Of a stretch of 64,000 bases of DNA, positions 46,113-57,083 are shown one piece after another. The position numbers and the translations under genes are program-made. Every line of letters begins with the position of its first letter. Within the stretch, counting starts at the first letter, position 1. The DNA lies in assembly GCA_036674765.1 (NCBI GenBank), contig JARVKI010000061.1:186001-250000 (forward strand), in the 5' to 3' direction. The notes beneath the pieces are model-generated. The model had not been told where the DNA came from and did no database searches. It saw only the letters and a list, made by a program, of their open reading frames with translations. This DNA comes from Seiridium cupressi. Lineage: Eukaryota; Ascomycota; Sordariomycetes; Amphisphaeriales; Sporocadaceae.

Positions 46113-47329
46113 GGGGAAATATGGGGACAAGGTTCTGACGGCCACGAGACTTGGGATAACGTCTCAGAAATCCGGGGAAACGATACGTTGCCAAATCGCC
46201 AGTATCAGACACGATGTCCTGTCATGACCATTTAAACCGACACTCCCCGGCACCCACAACACTATAGGCTTTCAGCCTCAGAGAGGCGCTTGTTTGGCGG
46301 CCAAAGATTCAGGTACTAGAGAGGCACTTCTAACCACTACATAGGAGCGGCTGGATGATTCTCGGCTCAATTGCATACAGGCTGTTCACATGATCACAAT
46401 TGCGACGTAAGGCGCTATCCCCAGCATGGCCCAGATTGCTGGGAATTTCCCCACGCCGATACTCCCCGCGTCTCGCCCTCTCCACAGATGACCATGTGGT
46501 TGGTTTTGTGTGGGGTCGCGTCGTCTGCGATGCTGGGTGGGATGATTTCATCGTCCGTCCGAATCATGGTCAAGGACTATCTTTCTTCTCACGAGTCAAT
46601 TCCCTGTCCAAGCCTCAAAATGTCTTCCCCAACGTGGCACAGGCCATGCATGCTGTCACTATGACGGCTCTCACGCAAGCCATATCTGCCAACACTGCCC
46701 GAGGTGGTATTCAGACACGACGGGAGCCTGTGTTAGAACTCGGCGTAGATACACCGATGTTCTTGCCTCATCGTGGATCGTGGAGTCAAACAAGGCGTCA
46801 ACAACCCCCAACGGGAACGAGTACAATGCACACCCATAAAAATCACATCTTTCGACGCCCTGCCGGCAGAACGTCGGTGCTGCTATACTAGTTATGTCCG
46901 AGGTGTGGATGATAGATCCCTGACAAAGTTAGATTTCCAGGTTCAGCCGTTCATGCTGGTCCGATACGTCCAGCTTGGAACCCGATGGTTGGTAACGATT
47001 TGTCTGCCCGTGTGGGGTGCCGCTTCGCATTAGCTTCCACAACCCCAGACCGTAGTCATGGTCTGCATAGTGCTGTGGCCAGAAGGGGGCAGAATACCGC
47101 TAGCAGGACGACATCTTCAGCCGGGTTGTGGGAATGGGGTCGAGAATGGAGATGGCGCGCTGATAAAACCACGGCGTCTCCTTTATTCCTGTGATCGTCC
47201 TTTACCCCAGTCTCCCCAGGTTTCCTTCCCCAGATCCCAAGGTCTTGTCTGAGTTAGTGCTGGGAGTCGGTTCGGTTGATATCAAGACTGTCACATCAGC
47301 CCCTCTCTTCCCAACCTGAGGTTTTCAAC
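46113..47329. other. Intergenic region between divergent regulator and transporter genes
   Basis: About 1.2 kb with the promoters of the Zn2Cys6 gene and the sugar transporter gene. A 163-codon plus-strand frame at 46400..46891 shows no motif and overlaps other frames; I do not call it a gene. Confidence 0.4.
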
Positions 47330-49045
47330 ATGTCAGACAACGATGGTACCAAAACAGGTGCAACGCACGATGTATGGGCCGAACACGTCGACGACGATGC
47401 CGGCCATGCGGCCAACCAGGAAGAACACGAGCTTGGTGCCATAGCCGCTATCCGCAAGCAGCCCAAGGTTTTCGCTTGGTGTCTGTACGCGCTATTCACA
47501 TGTTTGCTCGTCAGTTTCGAGAATCAGGCCTCCGGCATGGTCTTGAGTATTCCCGAGTTTCGAAAGGACTTTGGACACGCATTTGAAGGCTCTTATGTCT
47601 TGGACACAAAATGGCAGAGCGCCTTTTATGGCGCGCCTCTGGCTAGCACCATCATTGGCACCTTTGGTGCTTCTCCCCTGGCCGACAAGTTTGGCCGAAA
47701 GCCAGTTCTCATTGGATCCATTGTTGTCTCATTCGCAGCCATTGCCATTGAGTTCGTCTCTACCCGCAACGAAATGTTTTTTGGCGGCAAATTCTTGAAT
47801 GGCTTCACAACTGGTATCATCCTGACTGTAGCATTGGCCTACGTTGGCGAGGTTCGTACTCTTCCGTACAGACTCGGCATGCCAAAGAACATCTTCTGAC
47901 ACGAGACAGATCGTCCCTTTAGCACTACGTGGTTTCCTCACCTGCCTAAGCGCTCTCATGTTCACGATCGGTCCTCTAACATCCGCGATTATCGTTAACT
48001 TCACCGGTGCATTCGAGTCTCGATGGGCTTACCGCTCTGTCTTCTGTGCCCAGTTCGGCTTCGCAGCCATTGCGGCTCTTTTCATGTTCTTCATGCCGGA
48101 GTCACCTGTCTGGCTCATCAGCAAAGACAGAGCGGACAAGGCAGCCCGATCCCTGCGCCGCCTTGGTTTCACCGACTTCCAGGTTACCAAGAAGGTCTCC
48201 CAGATGAAGATCACCCTTGAACAAGCTAAGCGAGAGACCAAGGGCGCCAGCTACCTCGAGTGCTTCAAAAAGTCTAACCTCCGCAGAACCATCATCTCGA
48301 TCATGCCTCTGTCGATTCAAGCTCTTAGTGGAGTGTATTTCATCGCATCGTACGGAACGTATTATATTCAGCTTGCCGGCTACAGCACCCAGGATTCTTT
48401 CAAGCTACAAATCGGGCAACACGGTATTAGCATGGCTGGTAACATCTGTTCTTGGTTCCTCGTCGATAGGGTCGGTCGGCGACCGTTGACTCTCTACGGT
48501 ACATGCATCGTCACTGTTATCCTGATGATCTGCGCCGGTCTAGCTGTTCAGGGCAGTGACAGTGCTATCAAAGGATCTGTTGCAATGCTTTTGATCTACA
48601 ACTTCTTCTACAATGTCACAATTGGCGCTACGGCGTACACCTTGGTGACAGAGGTCGCTACCTCAAGACTTCGAGCCAAGACCATCTCTATTGGTGTCGC
48701 ATTGCAATATATCGTGAGTCACGTCAGAACCTTTCTTGAACATAAACTAGCAGTCATTGCTAACCAGTATGAAAACAGATCTATACCGTTTGGGCATTCG
48801 TCATTCCATATCTCTTTAACCCAGACCAAGCCAACCTCGGCGCCAAGACTGCATTCATTTTCGGTGGTCTCGGCGTTATTTGCATTGTCTATCTGTGGTT
48901 TTATCAAGTCGAAACCTCAGGTCGTAGCTACGAGGAGCTCGACGAGTTGTTTCAGAAGGGCATCAGTGTCCGGGATTTCAAGTCCTACGTCACGGAGGCT
49001 CAGCAGAGGGGACAGGAAGCTAAGGAGTCAAAGGCCGAGATGTAA
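47330..49045 (+). CDS. MFS sugar transporter (alpha-glucoside/maltose permease type)
   Basis: Sugar:H+ symporter, 530 aa. Exons 47330..47851, 47910..48713 and 48779..49045 join in frame. The sugar-porter signatures are present: SPLADKFGRKPVLIGS in loop 2-3, ESPVWLISKDRADKAARSLR after segment 6, LVDRVGRRPLTLYG in loop 8-9, and the C-terminal YLWFYQVETSGRSYEELDELF. A 55-residue acidic N-terminus precedes the first membrane segment. This pattern is closest to fungal maltose and alpha-glucoside permeases; oligosaccharide uptake is inferred. It is divergent from the Zn2Cys6 regulator gene, a common arrangement for a regulator and its target. Confidence 0.92.
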
Positions 49046-49568
49046 CTTGGCAATGGTTGTGCCAAGGATTTTCCCCCATTCGAGAACAGCTCGTCAGGAC
49101 TGGTATACTCTACCTGGATGCGTACACGAACGTTATGACAGGCTCGGATACGACGTCAAAAATTTACGAATAATACACAATTCTTTGATTTAGCAAGCCA
49201 ATATGATATAATGTCTCGCATATAATTTACTGCCCAGGTCAATGTGTTACAATCGACAGAACGAAGGATCACACCTCACCAGAGTAAAGCATTCATCTTT
49301 ATATGAAATTTGCGTAATTAGCAAGCATTCATGCTGGTACAGTTTAGAAGGCATATCGGCCTTCCAAACGCGAACGATCCTAGCAATTCAAGTTGAGCTT
49401 GGCTTGCCATAGATCAACCTCTGCTTGAAAACCTGCAACGAAGTCTCAGGCTCTATACTATTCGTTAGCATTTTAGGCACTTCCCTAGACGAAAACTATG
49501 CCCCTATCTCATGTTCGGTTGATACCTACCATAATATATAATCATATGCCGCGCCACATAGACCGCAT
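49046..49568. other. Intergenic region, no recognised gene
   Basis: About 520 bp downstream of the sugar transporter. Nothing recognised; no continuation of the truncated carboxypeptidase found here. Confidence 0.4.
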
Positions 49569-50960
49569 CTAGCTAAAATTATCCACGTTCTTGAATTGTC
49601 CCTTTTCGGTTCCGTTTACAGTGTACGGACCAAGAGATTTGTTGTTGAACTCTGCATGCTTAGACCAAGCGATCGAGTCCGCCTCCTGCGAGTCGGCCAC
49701 CCAGCTGCAGATGACGTCTGCGTCGCCGGTCCACAGAAGGACGTCGACTGCTACATCAATGAAACCAGGGAGAACGATTGCGGAGGAGCGTACATCTTAA
49801 CTGATCATCAGTCAATTTTTTTCACCGAACAAAATGCCGAGTATTCCCGATGTGAGGCAGAATGGAGTGGGAGTGCTTTTGAAGGAAGTTGGCGAAGGAA
49901 ACAAGGAATGAAGCTGGAGCTAGTTTCACTCACCAGTGCTAGTAATATTTTCATCTACATCTGAGCTCGATCACATAAAGTTCACTCTTGCCCCGATCGC
50001 CTTCTGTATGTCCGCACGATGTAGATAGGCGACCCAAATATCCGAAGGTACGTCTGCGTCCAGCGGCAGCCTGACATCATATGGGTCGAAGTCGGAATTG
50101 TTGACCTCCTCAAGCCAGGAGATTCCGTTCGTCGAGCAGGTGTAGTAGCCATCATAACAGGAATCGTCGGCGCCAGTTTAGTAGCACTCATCGAGCAGTG
50201 GCAGACATGTTTCCTGGTAGTTTGCGATGTATATTTCAGCCATGGAGTCGTTGGCCAGCTGTCGGTACGGGTTGTCATGCGGGTAGTCGATCAGCGCGCG
50301 GTACCAGATCTTGGCGTCGTAGAAGCCGTCATTGATGCCCAGAGTGGTTAAGTTGACATGCGTTCCATTGACGGTGCCATTAGCGATCCCGTTGTGCTTG
50401 TCGAGAACCTCGTTGGCGACGAGCGGGAGATACCGTCCTCCGTAGGACTAGATTTTAGCGTATCAAAATTAAGAAATCTGAAGGAGCTTTCCCAGTTTTA
50501 GCGAATTCCTAATATTGCCAACTAAATTCGCTATTAAGTCTTGTAGAACTGACAGGACCTATTCTCAGAGAAGTGGCCGTTCATGGAAGAGCTGCCTGGC
50601 CCACCATTAAACCACGATACCAATGGTACCGTGCCGGGTTGTCGAGAGATTCAAAAAATCTGGACCTCATGATGAGAAAGTCTAGTCTGAATAATATCTG
50701 GGTGCGTCTTACCAGAACCACATGTTCATGTCTTCTCCTACGGATAGATACCCTGAGATCTGCTTGACTCCTGGGGCGGTCTCGCATATCCCGGAGTCGT
50801 AAACAAACTCGAGCTTGGCGCTAGTGACCCCATGCTCAAAAACGGTGTAATTTATCCCATTGCGCACGGCTAGATATCTTTCATTGGCATTGGTTGAAAT
50901 AGCACAATTGAGCATGGACAGGCTCGCCGCTAAGCACAAGAGGCTGCTGCGTAAATGCAT
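49569..50960 (-). pseudogene. Decayed S10 serine carboxypeptidase (carboxypeptidase S1 type)
   Basis: The start (ATG at 50960) encodes a signal peptide and a family-typical N-terminus ending in ISGYLSVGEDMNMWFW. After an intron come FFESLDNPA and the nucleophile-serine block WFNGGPGSSSMNG, but the two are in different frames: one base is missing near 50630-50632. A stop follows soon after. About 75 bp then replace the roughly 300 bp expected before LPLVANEVLDKHNGIANGTV. The downstream region has a TAA at 50178..50180 and a TGA at 49971..49973 in frame. The block DVLLWTGDADVICSW (with the catalytic Asp) survives, but the frame ends at TAG 49569..49571, before the catalytic His. Clearly non-functional. 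Confidence 0.9.
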
Positions 50961-52198
50961 GATGCTTTTTGATATGCTGACGCTTTCAAGCCGTGTCAGA
51001 AGGTTTAATAAGAGGTCTAGAAGCAATGTTTCTAACGAAACTCGTCTCAATAGCGAGCAGAGCTGAGTGAGATAGATGTCCTCATGAACCGCTTATACTC
51101 GTGCTGCGCCTCACATGCCTGTTATCTCGGGTCCGCCCTGCCAAGTAAAATTTCATTACCTGGATATGCTGGTAAGGATTCCCAACCCTGTCAAACGACC
51201 TATGCTTAGAGAGTATCATATTACTGAGATCGTGGCACTACGCCCCGATTGGCCTAGTAATATCATCTTCCTCATTCGGCTGGCCGATTGAAGAGCTGAG
51301 TAGAGAACCGGACAGCTATGAGCACAGACCAGTGAGTGAAGCGTTGAGTTAGTCGAGGTGAAAACTAAGTTATGAATGATTGAGCAAAGGGAATGGTCGA
51401 TACTTTGGTTATGGGAAAAGGGTAATGCGGTGGTGGACAGCCCTGAAATCATCAACGAATCACGAGGCATGGCACAAACTGGTAAGACGCGGTTGGATGT
51501 ACGTACGGCAAGCATGTTTGTATCTGGACTTGAGTCAACTCGCTGGTGGCTTGGATGTGCCTAATAGACTATATAGTGTTGTCCAGATCATTATGTGATC
51601 AACAATGTGTGCTGTGAAGGATTTTCCGCAATAGACCTGGTCGGCATGCACTGTCCACTGCATGCGCTGGCCTTTCCCACTTCGCCGTTGGTGTCGCAAG
51701 AGCAAACTTGGACCAGACTTTCGGATTGGAGATGCGTGAAAGTCTAATTGAGATTTCTGGAGTTGTAAAATGCTACGATATGCCACGGGCTAAGTGTGGG
51801 TCTTTACAATATCCTAATGAATTACTGCCAGTATATTTCCTAGTTGATTGCAAATAGACTAAACTAAACCACCTCAATAATAATTGGGCAGTGTGTGAAG
51901 GAATCGAAGGCGGGCGTTGTTGATTCAATGAATTAATTAAGCATAAGCCATGCTCAAGGAGCTATGACCAAAGCAGCCCCTGCAGCTCAATGTTCTGACG
52001 TCACAATCTCGTCCGTGATCGTCACCTCATTGGAGACTCGTGACCAGCTCTTCGCTGCCGAAGAATAATATTTCTTTTCTTAGCTACAATAAAACTTCGC
52101 ATTCAATCAGTCAATTGACCTTTATTACAATTGCTCACCCCTGGAAATTCGGCCATCTCGAACCGAAATTCCCACAGACCTCTACCAACAAGCTCACA
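50961..52198. other. Intergenic region, no recognised gene
   Basis: About 1.2 kb. Small overlapping frames near 51216-51786 have no recognisable product. The right end is the leader of the small mitochondrial-type protein gene. Confidence 0.4.
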
Positions 52199-52624
52199 AT
52201 GCCCGCCCTCACACCCCTCCGCAGCGCAATGCGCATGCCAGCCACCGCCCGCCTCTCCCCACTGCTCAGCACACGGGCGTTCCGGACGTCGCAGTCCATG
52301 CGTGCGTACAAGGACGACCAAGACCGGGAGTCCCTCAAGCCCAAGGCACACGAGTACACGCAATCCGGCACGGATGACCAGGCCGCTGCCAACGAGGACG
52401 CGGCCTTCAACCCCAACAAGACCAGCCCAGAGGCCGAGAAGCAAACCGCAGGCGAGGGGAGCACTGGCGGTTCCAGCAACCCGCTACAGGGCAGCCCAGC
52501 TGACAAAGACCTTGCGGAAGGCGGGCAGGGCAAGGCTGGGGATGGGCCCGGCGGGAGCGGCAAGCAGAAGGGCAGCCAGAAGAGTAGTGGTGGCGGCAGT
52601 CCCATGAAGGGCAAGAAAATTTAG
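52199..52624 (+). CDS. Small mitochondrial-type protein with disordered Gly/Ser-rich tail
   Basis: Intron-free, 141 aa, function not recognised. Residues 1 to about 35 form an Arg/Ser/Ala-rich, acid-free segment with TRAFRTSQSMRAY, a good mitochondrial presequence with a likely cleavage site near the FRTS. The rest is hydrophilic and low in complexity: DDQAAANEDAAFNPNKTSPE, then Gly/Ser/Lys-rich to the end (KGKKI). Proteins of this shape are widespread in filamentous fungi and annotated only as hypothetical. I chose the ATG at 52199 because it begins the presequence; an upstream in-frame ATG would add a non-basic leader. GC is high, so several shadow frames are open. Confidence 0.7.
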   Translation: MPALTPLRSAMRMPATARLSPLLSTRAFRTSQSMRAYKDDQDRESLKPKAHEYTQSGTDDQAAANEDAAFNPNKTSPEAEKQTAGEGSTGGSSNPLQGSPADKDLAEGGQGKAGDGPGGSGKQKGSQKSSGGGSPMKGKKI

Positions 52625-52949
52625 GGGACTTGAGATTGGTGTCGAGGAAGATTTTAACTTGTGACCGAGGCAAGGTTGGAGCTGCAGCAAGAATAACAAA
52701 GGTTGCGATGTTCTTCGAGCCTTCACCGCATTGCATGTGTTTTGGAGTTCGGCTGCCTGGTAGTCTACCTAGTTAATACCAGTATTGAGGCATTACATGC
52801 GCAGAGGTTGTGGCACACCAAGTTGATTCGTAAGGGAATGTCACTTGCAGTTTTATAGAAGTATGTTTATACTTGATTGTTGCTTCCTTGGGTATCACCA
52901 GTTTTCATTCCTTACCTAACTCCACGACGACTTAGTAAGCCTATTGAAT
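52625..52949. other. Intergenic region between convergent genes
   Basis: About 325 bp of 3' flanks. Nothing recognised. Confidence 0.4.
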
Positions 52950-53599
52950 TCAGCCGTACAGCCCGTCCATATCATCCTCTTCGTCGTCATCGACTGGCAC
53001 AGATATCTCCTTCTTCGCAGTCAAGTCTTTGCGGCACAGAGGGCAAGTACCTTTGCTCTGTAGCCAGGGACCAACACATTCCAGATCGAACTTATGCGCA
53101 CCATGGCACGGCAGCTCGACCACCAACGGGTACTTGTCATCCATGTATCTCTCCGCGCAGATCGGGCAGCTATCATCCTTCAAGTTCTTCTTAGGCACTC
53201 GCTCCAAGCTGTCCAGATACTCCTGTGTCACGCCCTTGATTTGGTTGGGCGGGTTGTCGACGTCGGAACGGAGCGCGTCAATGAGGGTGACCAGGAAGTC
53301 GCGGTTCGTGTCCGAGGGCGCCGAGTTCGCTAGTGTCGCCATCTGTTCTTGGACCATGGCGAACAGCGCGCCGGCGTCGACTGGCGTCGGGCCTGCATGG
53401 TGGGTGGATGTGGTTGTTGAACCTGCGTCACGCGAGATGGTGTGCAGGTGGGATGTGAAGGAGGACATGTCGGGACGGCGGCGATGGGGCGCCGAGGTCG
53501 AGGCCTTGATGTTGTGCTCGACTATGAGTGTGTTAGACTGATGGTGGTAGCAAAGCGAAGCAGGCAATTGCTGGTACCTTCATACGGATTGGACGCCAT
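52950..53599 (-). CDS. RING-H2-type zinc finger protein, putative E3 ubiquitin ligase
   Basis: Exons 53578..53599 (22 nt) and 52950..53521 give 197 aa. The tiny first exon encodes MASNPYE and joins to VEHNIKAST. The RING finger is near the C-terminus: CPICAERY, then LPCHGAHKFDLECVGPWLQS and CPLC, supplying C-C-C-H-H-C-C-C metal ligands. It is followed by an acidic tail (VDDDEEDDMDGLYG). RING-H2 proteins bring a ubiquitin-conjugating enzyme to a substrate. No membrane segment or signal is seen, so it is probably soluble. Substrates unknown. Confidence 0.87.
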
Positions 53600-54040
53600 G
53601 GTGAGCTGTAGATTCGGGTTGAAGCTTGCACGTTGTTCTCGATGTATCGGTTAAGACTGCCTCCTGCCTTTGGGCAATTTGCAATCTAGGAAGTCAATCG
53701 GTGAACGGACAGAGATGACAAAAGGAACATGCAATCGAAGGTGAGGGAAGTCTCCTGTTTGCGCAAATAGAGGCCAGCACATGCTTTGAAGTTATGTTGC
53801 ACGACCGCCCCGCCAGGCATCGTAGGTGACGACCCTTTGACTACAAATTGCAGAGAAGCGTTCGGGATTCCGTGAATGTGGGGTTTATGTATTTTATGCA
53901 ATCATATCATGCGATGGGTTTACACAGCTTCCTTTCATTCCCCTAAACCCCGCATTTGTATTGACACAGATTTACGTTCTTTCCTCCACCCAGTCACTCT
54001 TCTAGAGCGTTGAGCTTTAATTTGCTCACCCCTTTTTATA
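53600..54040. promoter_or_regulatory. Divergent promoter region, RING / GNAT genes
   Basis: About 440 bp between two divergent start codons. No named element recognised. Confidence 0.4.
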
Positions 54041-54775
54041 ATGGTTGCTCAAAGTTTATCAAATCAAGACTTGCGCATCGAAGTCATTACGGATGCTTCC
54101 GATTTTGTGCAGGCTTATGAATGTATCCTGAATGCATTCGGCCACCAAATAAACGATGGCATCTGGACTACCATGAGCCCTGGCTGGAATACGCCCGAGG
54201 GCAAGGCCAAAAATACGGAAGACCTCAGGCGACGTTGGGAAGCAACAAAAGATGCTGGGAACACCATATTTGTGAAGGCGTCTCTGCCGGATCCCGAGTC
54301 TCAAGGTGCGAGACGAATCGTCGGAGTTGCCATTTGGGTTCATGCCTCAGCGGTTCCTGGCGAAGGAGAAGCTCCCGCGGAGACGGATGTTGCCGCAGTA
54401 TACCCCGACGATGAGAGAGAGCAGAGGTACCTGTCACAACTTCTGGCATCCCTGCACAAGAACCGCCTTGAGCTCATCAAGGAGAAGGCAAAGCCGGAGT
54501 CGAAGCAAAAGTCCGTGATGGTGCTGGACTTGTGTGTCACAGACCCTGCGTTTCAAAGAAGAGGCGTCGCAAAGAATCTGGTGAAGTGGGGCCTCGATGA
54601 AGCCAAAAGAAGGGGCGATATCGAGGCTTCAACCGAGGCATCGATCATGGGACGACACGTGTATAAGCAACTTGGTTTCCACGGTGTGGAGGAGATCATA
54701 TTTGAAGTCGATGAGGAGTTCCGAGAACGGTCAATGCCATCTAACCTCTTTATGCGTACACGGCCTAACGAATGA
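54041..54775 (+). CDS. GNAT-family N-acetyltransferase
   Basis: Intron-free, 244 aa. Transfers acetyl from acetyl-CoA to an amine. Motif A is at about residues 164-185: VLDLCVTDPAFQRRGVAKNL, with the RRGVAK pyrophosphate-binding loop. The later EASIMGRHVYKQLGFHGVEE is the usual motif B. The N-terminal part (FVQAYECILNAFGHQINDGI) and the inserted charged helix (LLASLHKNRLELIKEKAKPE) are common in fungal GNAT proteins of unknown substrate. Probably cytosolic. Confidence 0.88.
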   Translation: MVAQSLSNQDLRIEVITDASDFVQAYECILNAFGHQINDGIWTTMSPGWNTPEGKAKNTEDLRRRWEATKDAGNTIFVKASLPDPESQGARRIVGVAIWVHASAVPGEGEAPAETDVAAVYPDDEREQRYLSQLLASLHKNRLELIKEKAKPESKQKSVMVLDLCVTDPAFQRRGVAKNLVKWGLDEAKRRGDIEASTEASIMGRHVYKQLGFHGVEEIIFEVDEEFRERSMPSNLFMRTRPNE

Positions 54776-55650
54776 CCTCGAGGACTGATAGAGACTCTAA
54801 CCTTATATAGACCTTGATCATTGCTGCTTAGCATTACCCGAGGTTCAGTTTCGGATCATGTGTTGATTCTCAATATAGAGCAGCGCTATAACGAATGTGA
54901 CGCTACAATGCGTGCGGGGCGCGGATTTGCTCAGCTGATAGTCTACCATCATTGATGTATACACATGTTATAATGAGTCGTTTGTAGAGTATGACAGACA
55001 AGAGACGGCCGCCGACTGGTTAACTTGATAACAGTGGTGCTATTTAGCGATGCCTTATTTTTTGTCGATAAATATAGATACCCCCGATATGTTCTTTGTC
55101 GCGGATGGAGTAGCGGTAGCTGGGGCATCGAGCATCCTTAGTCATCCGCACCTATCCAGAGACCAACCTCGGTATGCTTATTTATCAGTTCAGGGCCGGT
55201 GTGTTACTAGACATTTTGGTGACTGGAACGACTCTATGTTTGCTCAATATCCCTCTACGGTGAAGGTTATTTTATACAGTTATTGACAGTCAATTAGCTG
55301 CACCAAGGCACCGGCTGTGTTTCTCAGCGAGGGAGGTATCAGCGACCGTACCTGGCAGCAATATCACGTGGTGACAAACACGGGTATCTGTTTAGCATGA
55401 AGAGGAAATACATCGTTTTTATTGGGGTTCACATTCAACTGGTCCTGGTGTGCTCTACCCATCAACTTGAGTACTATGCTACTCAAAGTGGGTGCTTGTG
55501 TGGAATACGATAGAACTGGTGAAGAGGAAGTATTGAAGTCAACAGTCATAAAGTATGGCTTCATCATTAAAGCGATTAGTATGAAATCAGGCCTGTCTGG
55601 TCCTGAAGTTTCATTGATATGAACCCAGGAAAAATGTTGTACTTTCCTCA
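54776..55650. other. Intergenic region between convergent genes
   Basis: About 875 bp. Short frames near 55050-55286 and 55364-55651 have no recognisable product. Confidence 0.4.
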
Positions 55651-56598
55651 TTACATTGCTTTATTTCCCTTTTCCGGCCAATACAGCCTCGTCGGGTTGT
55701 CGACTAACAACTTCTGCTTTAGTTCTTCTGTGACCGCGATTCTCGGGATAAAATCCACAAGCAGCCCATCATCGGGCATGTGGCTTTTCAAATTTGGATG
55801 CGGCCAGTCTGTGCCAGACAACACTCGGTCGGGGAATTCTTCAACCAGTCTTTTCGCAAAGGGCACCACGTCGTTGTACGGGCTTTTCTCGCCGTTCAAT
55901 GCGTATGGACCACTCTTGCTTAATCTCTCTGGACATGTGACCTTTGTGATCACGTTCGGGTGCTCGCGTAGAAACTTGACGAACAACTCAAACTCTTCCC
56001 CATCGACTGGCTTTGAGACATCGGGTCGGCCCATGTGATCTACCACGACGGTAGTTGGGATGCCAGAGAAAAAGTCCCACAACTCAGGCAGGTCCTGCGC
56101 CTCGAAGTAGACCACGACGTGCCAGCCAAGCTTCGAAATGCGTCCTGCTATCTCTTGCAGCTCATCCTTCGGAGTGAAGTCGACGAGCCGCTTGACAAAG
56201 TTGAACCGGACGCCTCGCACCCCCGCATCGTGGAGTTCCCGCAGCTCGGCATCAGTGACGCTGCGCTTCACGGTGGCGATGCCCCTCGCTCGGCCCTGCG
56301 AGGCGATGCAGGCGTCCATCAAGGCTCTATTGTCGGACCCGTGGCATGTGGCTTGGACGATGACGTTCCGCGTGAAGCCGAGGTGATCGCGGAGCGCGAA
56401 GAGTTGTTCCCGGCTGGCGTCGCAGGGCGTGTATTTGCGCTCTGGCGCATACGGAAACTTCTCGCCGGGACCGAAGACATGACAGTGAGAGTCGACGGCT
56501 CCAGGAGGCACTATGAACCGCGGTTTGCTGGGCCCGGCGTACCAATCGAGCCAGTCGGCGGTTTTGGTGAACTCGCCTGAGGTCGGTTTGCTCGTCAT
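55651..56598 (-). CDS. Amidohydrolase, LigI-like (2-pyrone-4,6-dicarboxylate lactonase family)
   Basis: Intron-free, about 315 aa, TIM-barrel amidohydrolase family 2. PPGAVDSHCHVFGPGEKFPY carries the strand-1 H-x-H, VVVDHMGRPD the later His-Met-Gly block, and VLSGTDWPHPN the catalytic Asp. All are characteristic of LigI-type lactonases, which open the 2-pyrone ring in lignin-derived aromatic breakdown and often work without metal. I chose the ATG at 56598 (MTSKPTSGEF); one at 56616 is also in frame. No other gene of the protocatechuate cleavage pathway is nearby, so the true lactone substrate is uncertain. No signal peptide. Confidence 0.87.
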   Translation of the reverse strand: MTSKPTSGEFTKTADWLDWYAGPSKPRFIVPPGAVDSHCHVFGPGEKFPYAPERKYTPCDASREQLFALRDHLGFTRNVIVQATCHGSDNRALMDACIASQGRARGIATVKRSVTDAELRELHDAGVRGVRFNFVKRLVDFTPKDELQEIAGRISKLGWHVVVYFEAQDLPELWDFFSGIPTTVVVDHMGRPDVSKPVDGEEFELFVKFLREHPNVITKVTCPERLSKSGPYALNGEKSPYNDVVPFAKRLVEEFPDRVLSGTDWPHPNLKSHMPDDGLLVDFIPRIAVTEELKQKLLVDNPTRLYWPEKGNKAM

Positions 56599-57083
56599 TA
56601 TATCTCCTGCCAACAAGAGTACTTGCTGGTAGAGCTACCTCTCCGTTAGTGCCTTCGTTCATTTGTTCATTGAAACAAGACTGTACTTGGACCTCAGTGT
56701 GAACGATATAAGGTTAAATGTTTACTTCGCTGTTACTACTACATTTATCCCACTTAGCCTCGTGCGATAGTGGGGCAACAAACGGATTGACGATCCCCGC
56801 CTCTTGGCAGTATAGCGTTACTACGGCGGCATCATGTCTCCCGCATCAATCAATTACAGCTTGATCGCGGGGGAATAAATTTTGGACACACCACAGTTAA
56901 CTAACAGAGATAGGTGCTTGGGTAGCCGTCTGTTCCCCGATTCCTCCTCCTCTCCTGGCCTACTCAAGTCTTGGTGTTCGGAAACGACAGAATATAATAG
57001 CATCAACTGCCCCTAGTCACTGAGCAATTGGGGGGAGGTTCAACTCTGTCACGGTCACATGACCGGCATCCATATCCAGACCC
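56599..57083. other. Intergenic region upstream of the LigI-like gene
   Basis: About 485 bp: promoter of the LigI-like gene and 3' flank of the next gene. Nothing specific. Confidence 0.4.

Noticed and set aside
46400..46891. 163-codon plus-strand frame upstream of the sugar transporter
   Set aside because: No recognisable motif, overlaps other frames of similar length, and lies where the divergent promoters must be.
52131..52607. Long open frames on both strands over the small mitochondrial-type protein gene
   Set aside because: Shadow frames caused by high GC; only the frame starting at 52199 has a targeting presequence and sensible composition.
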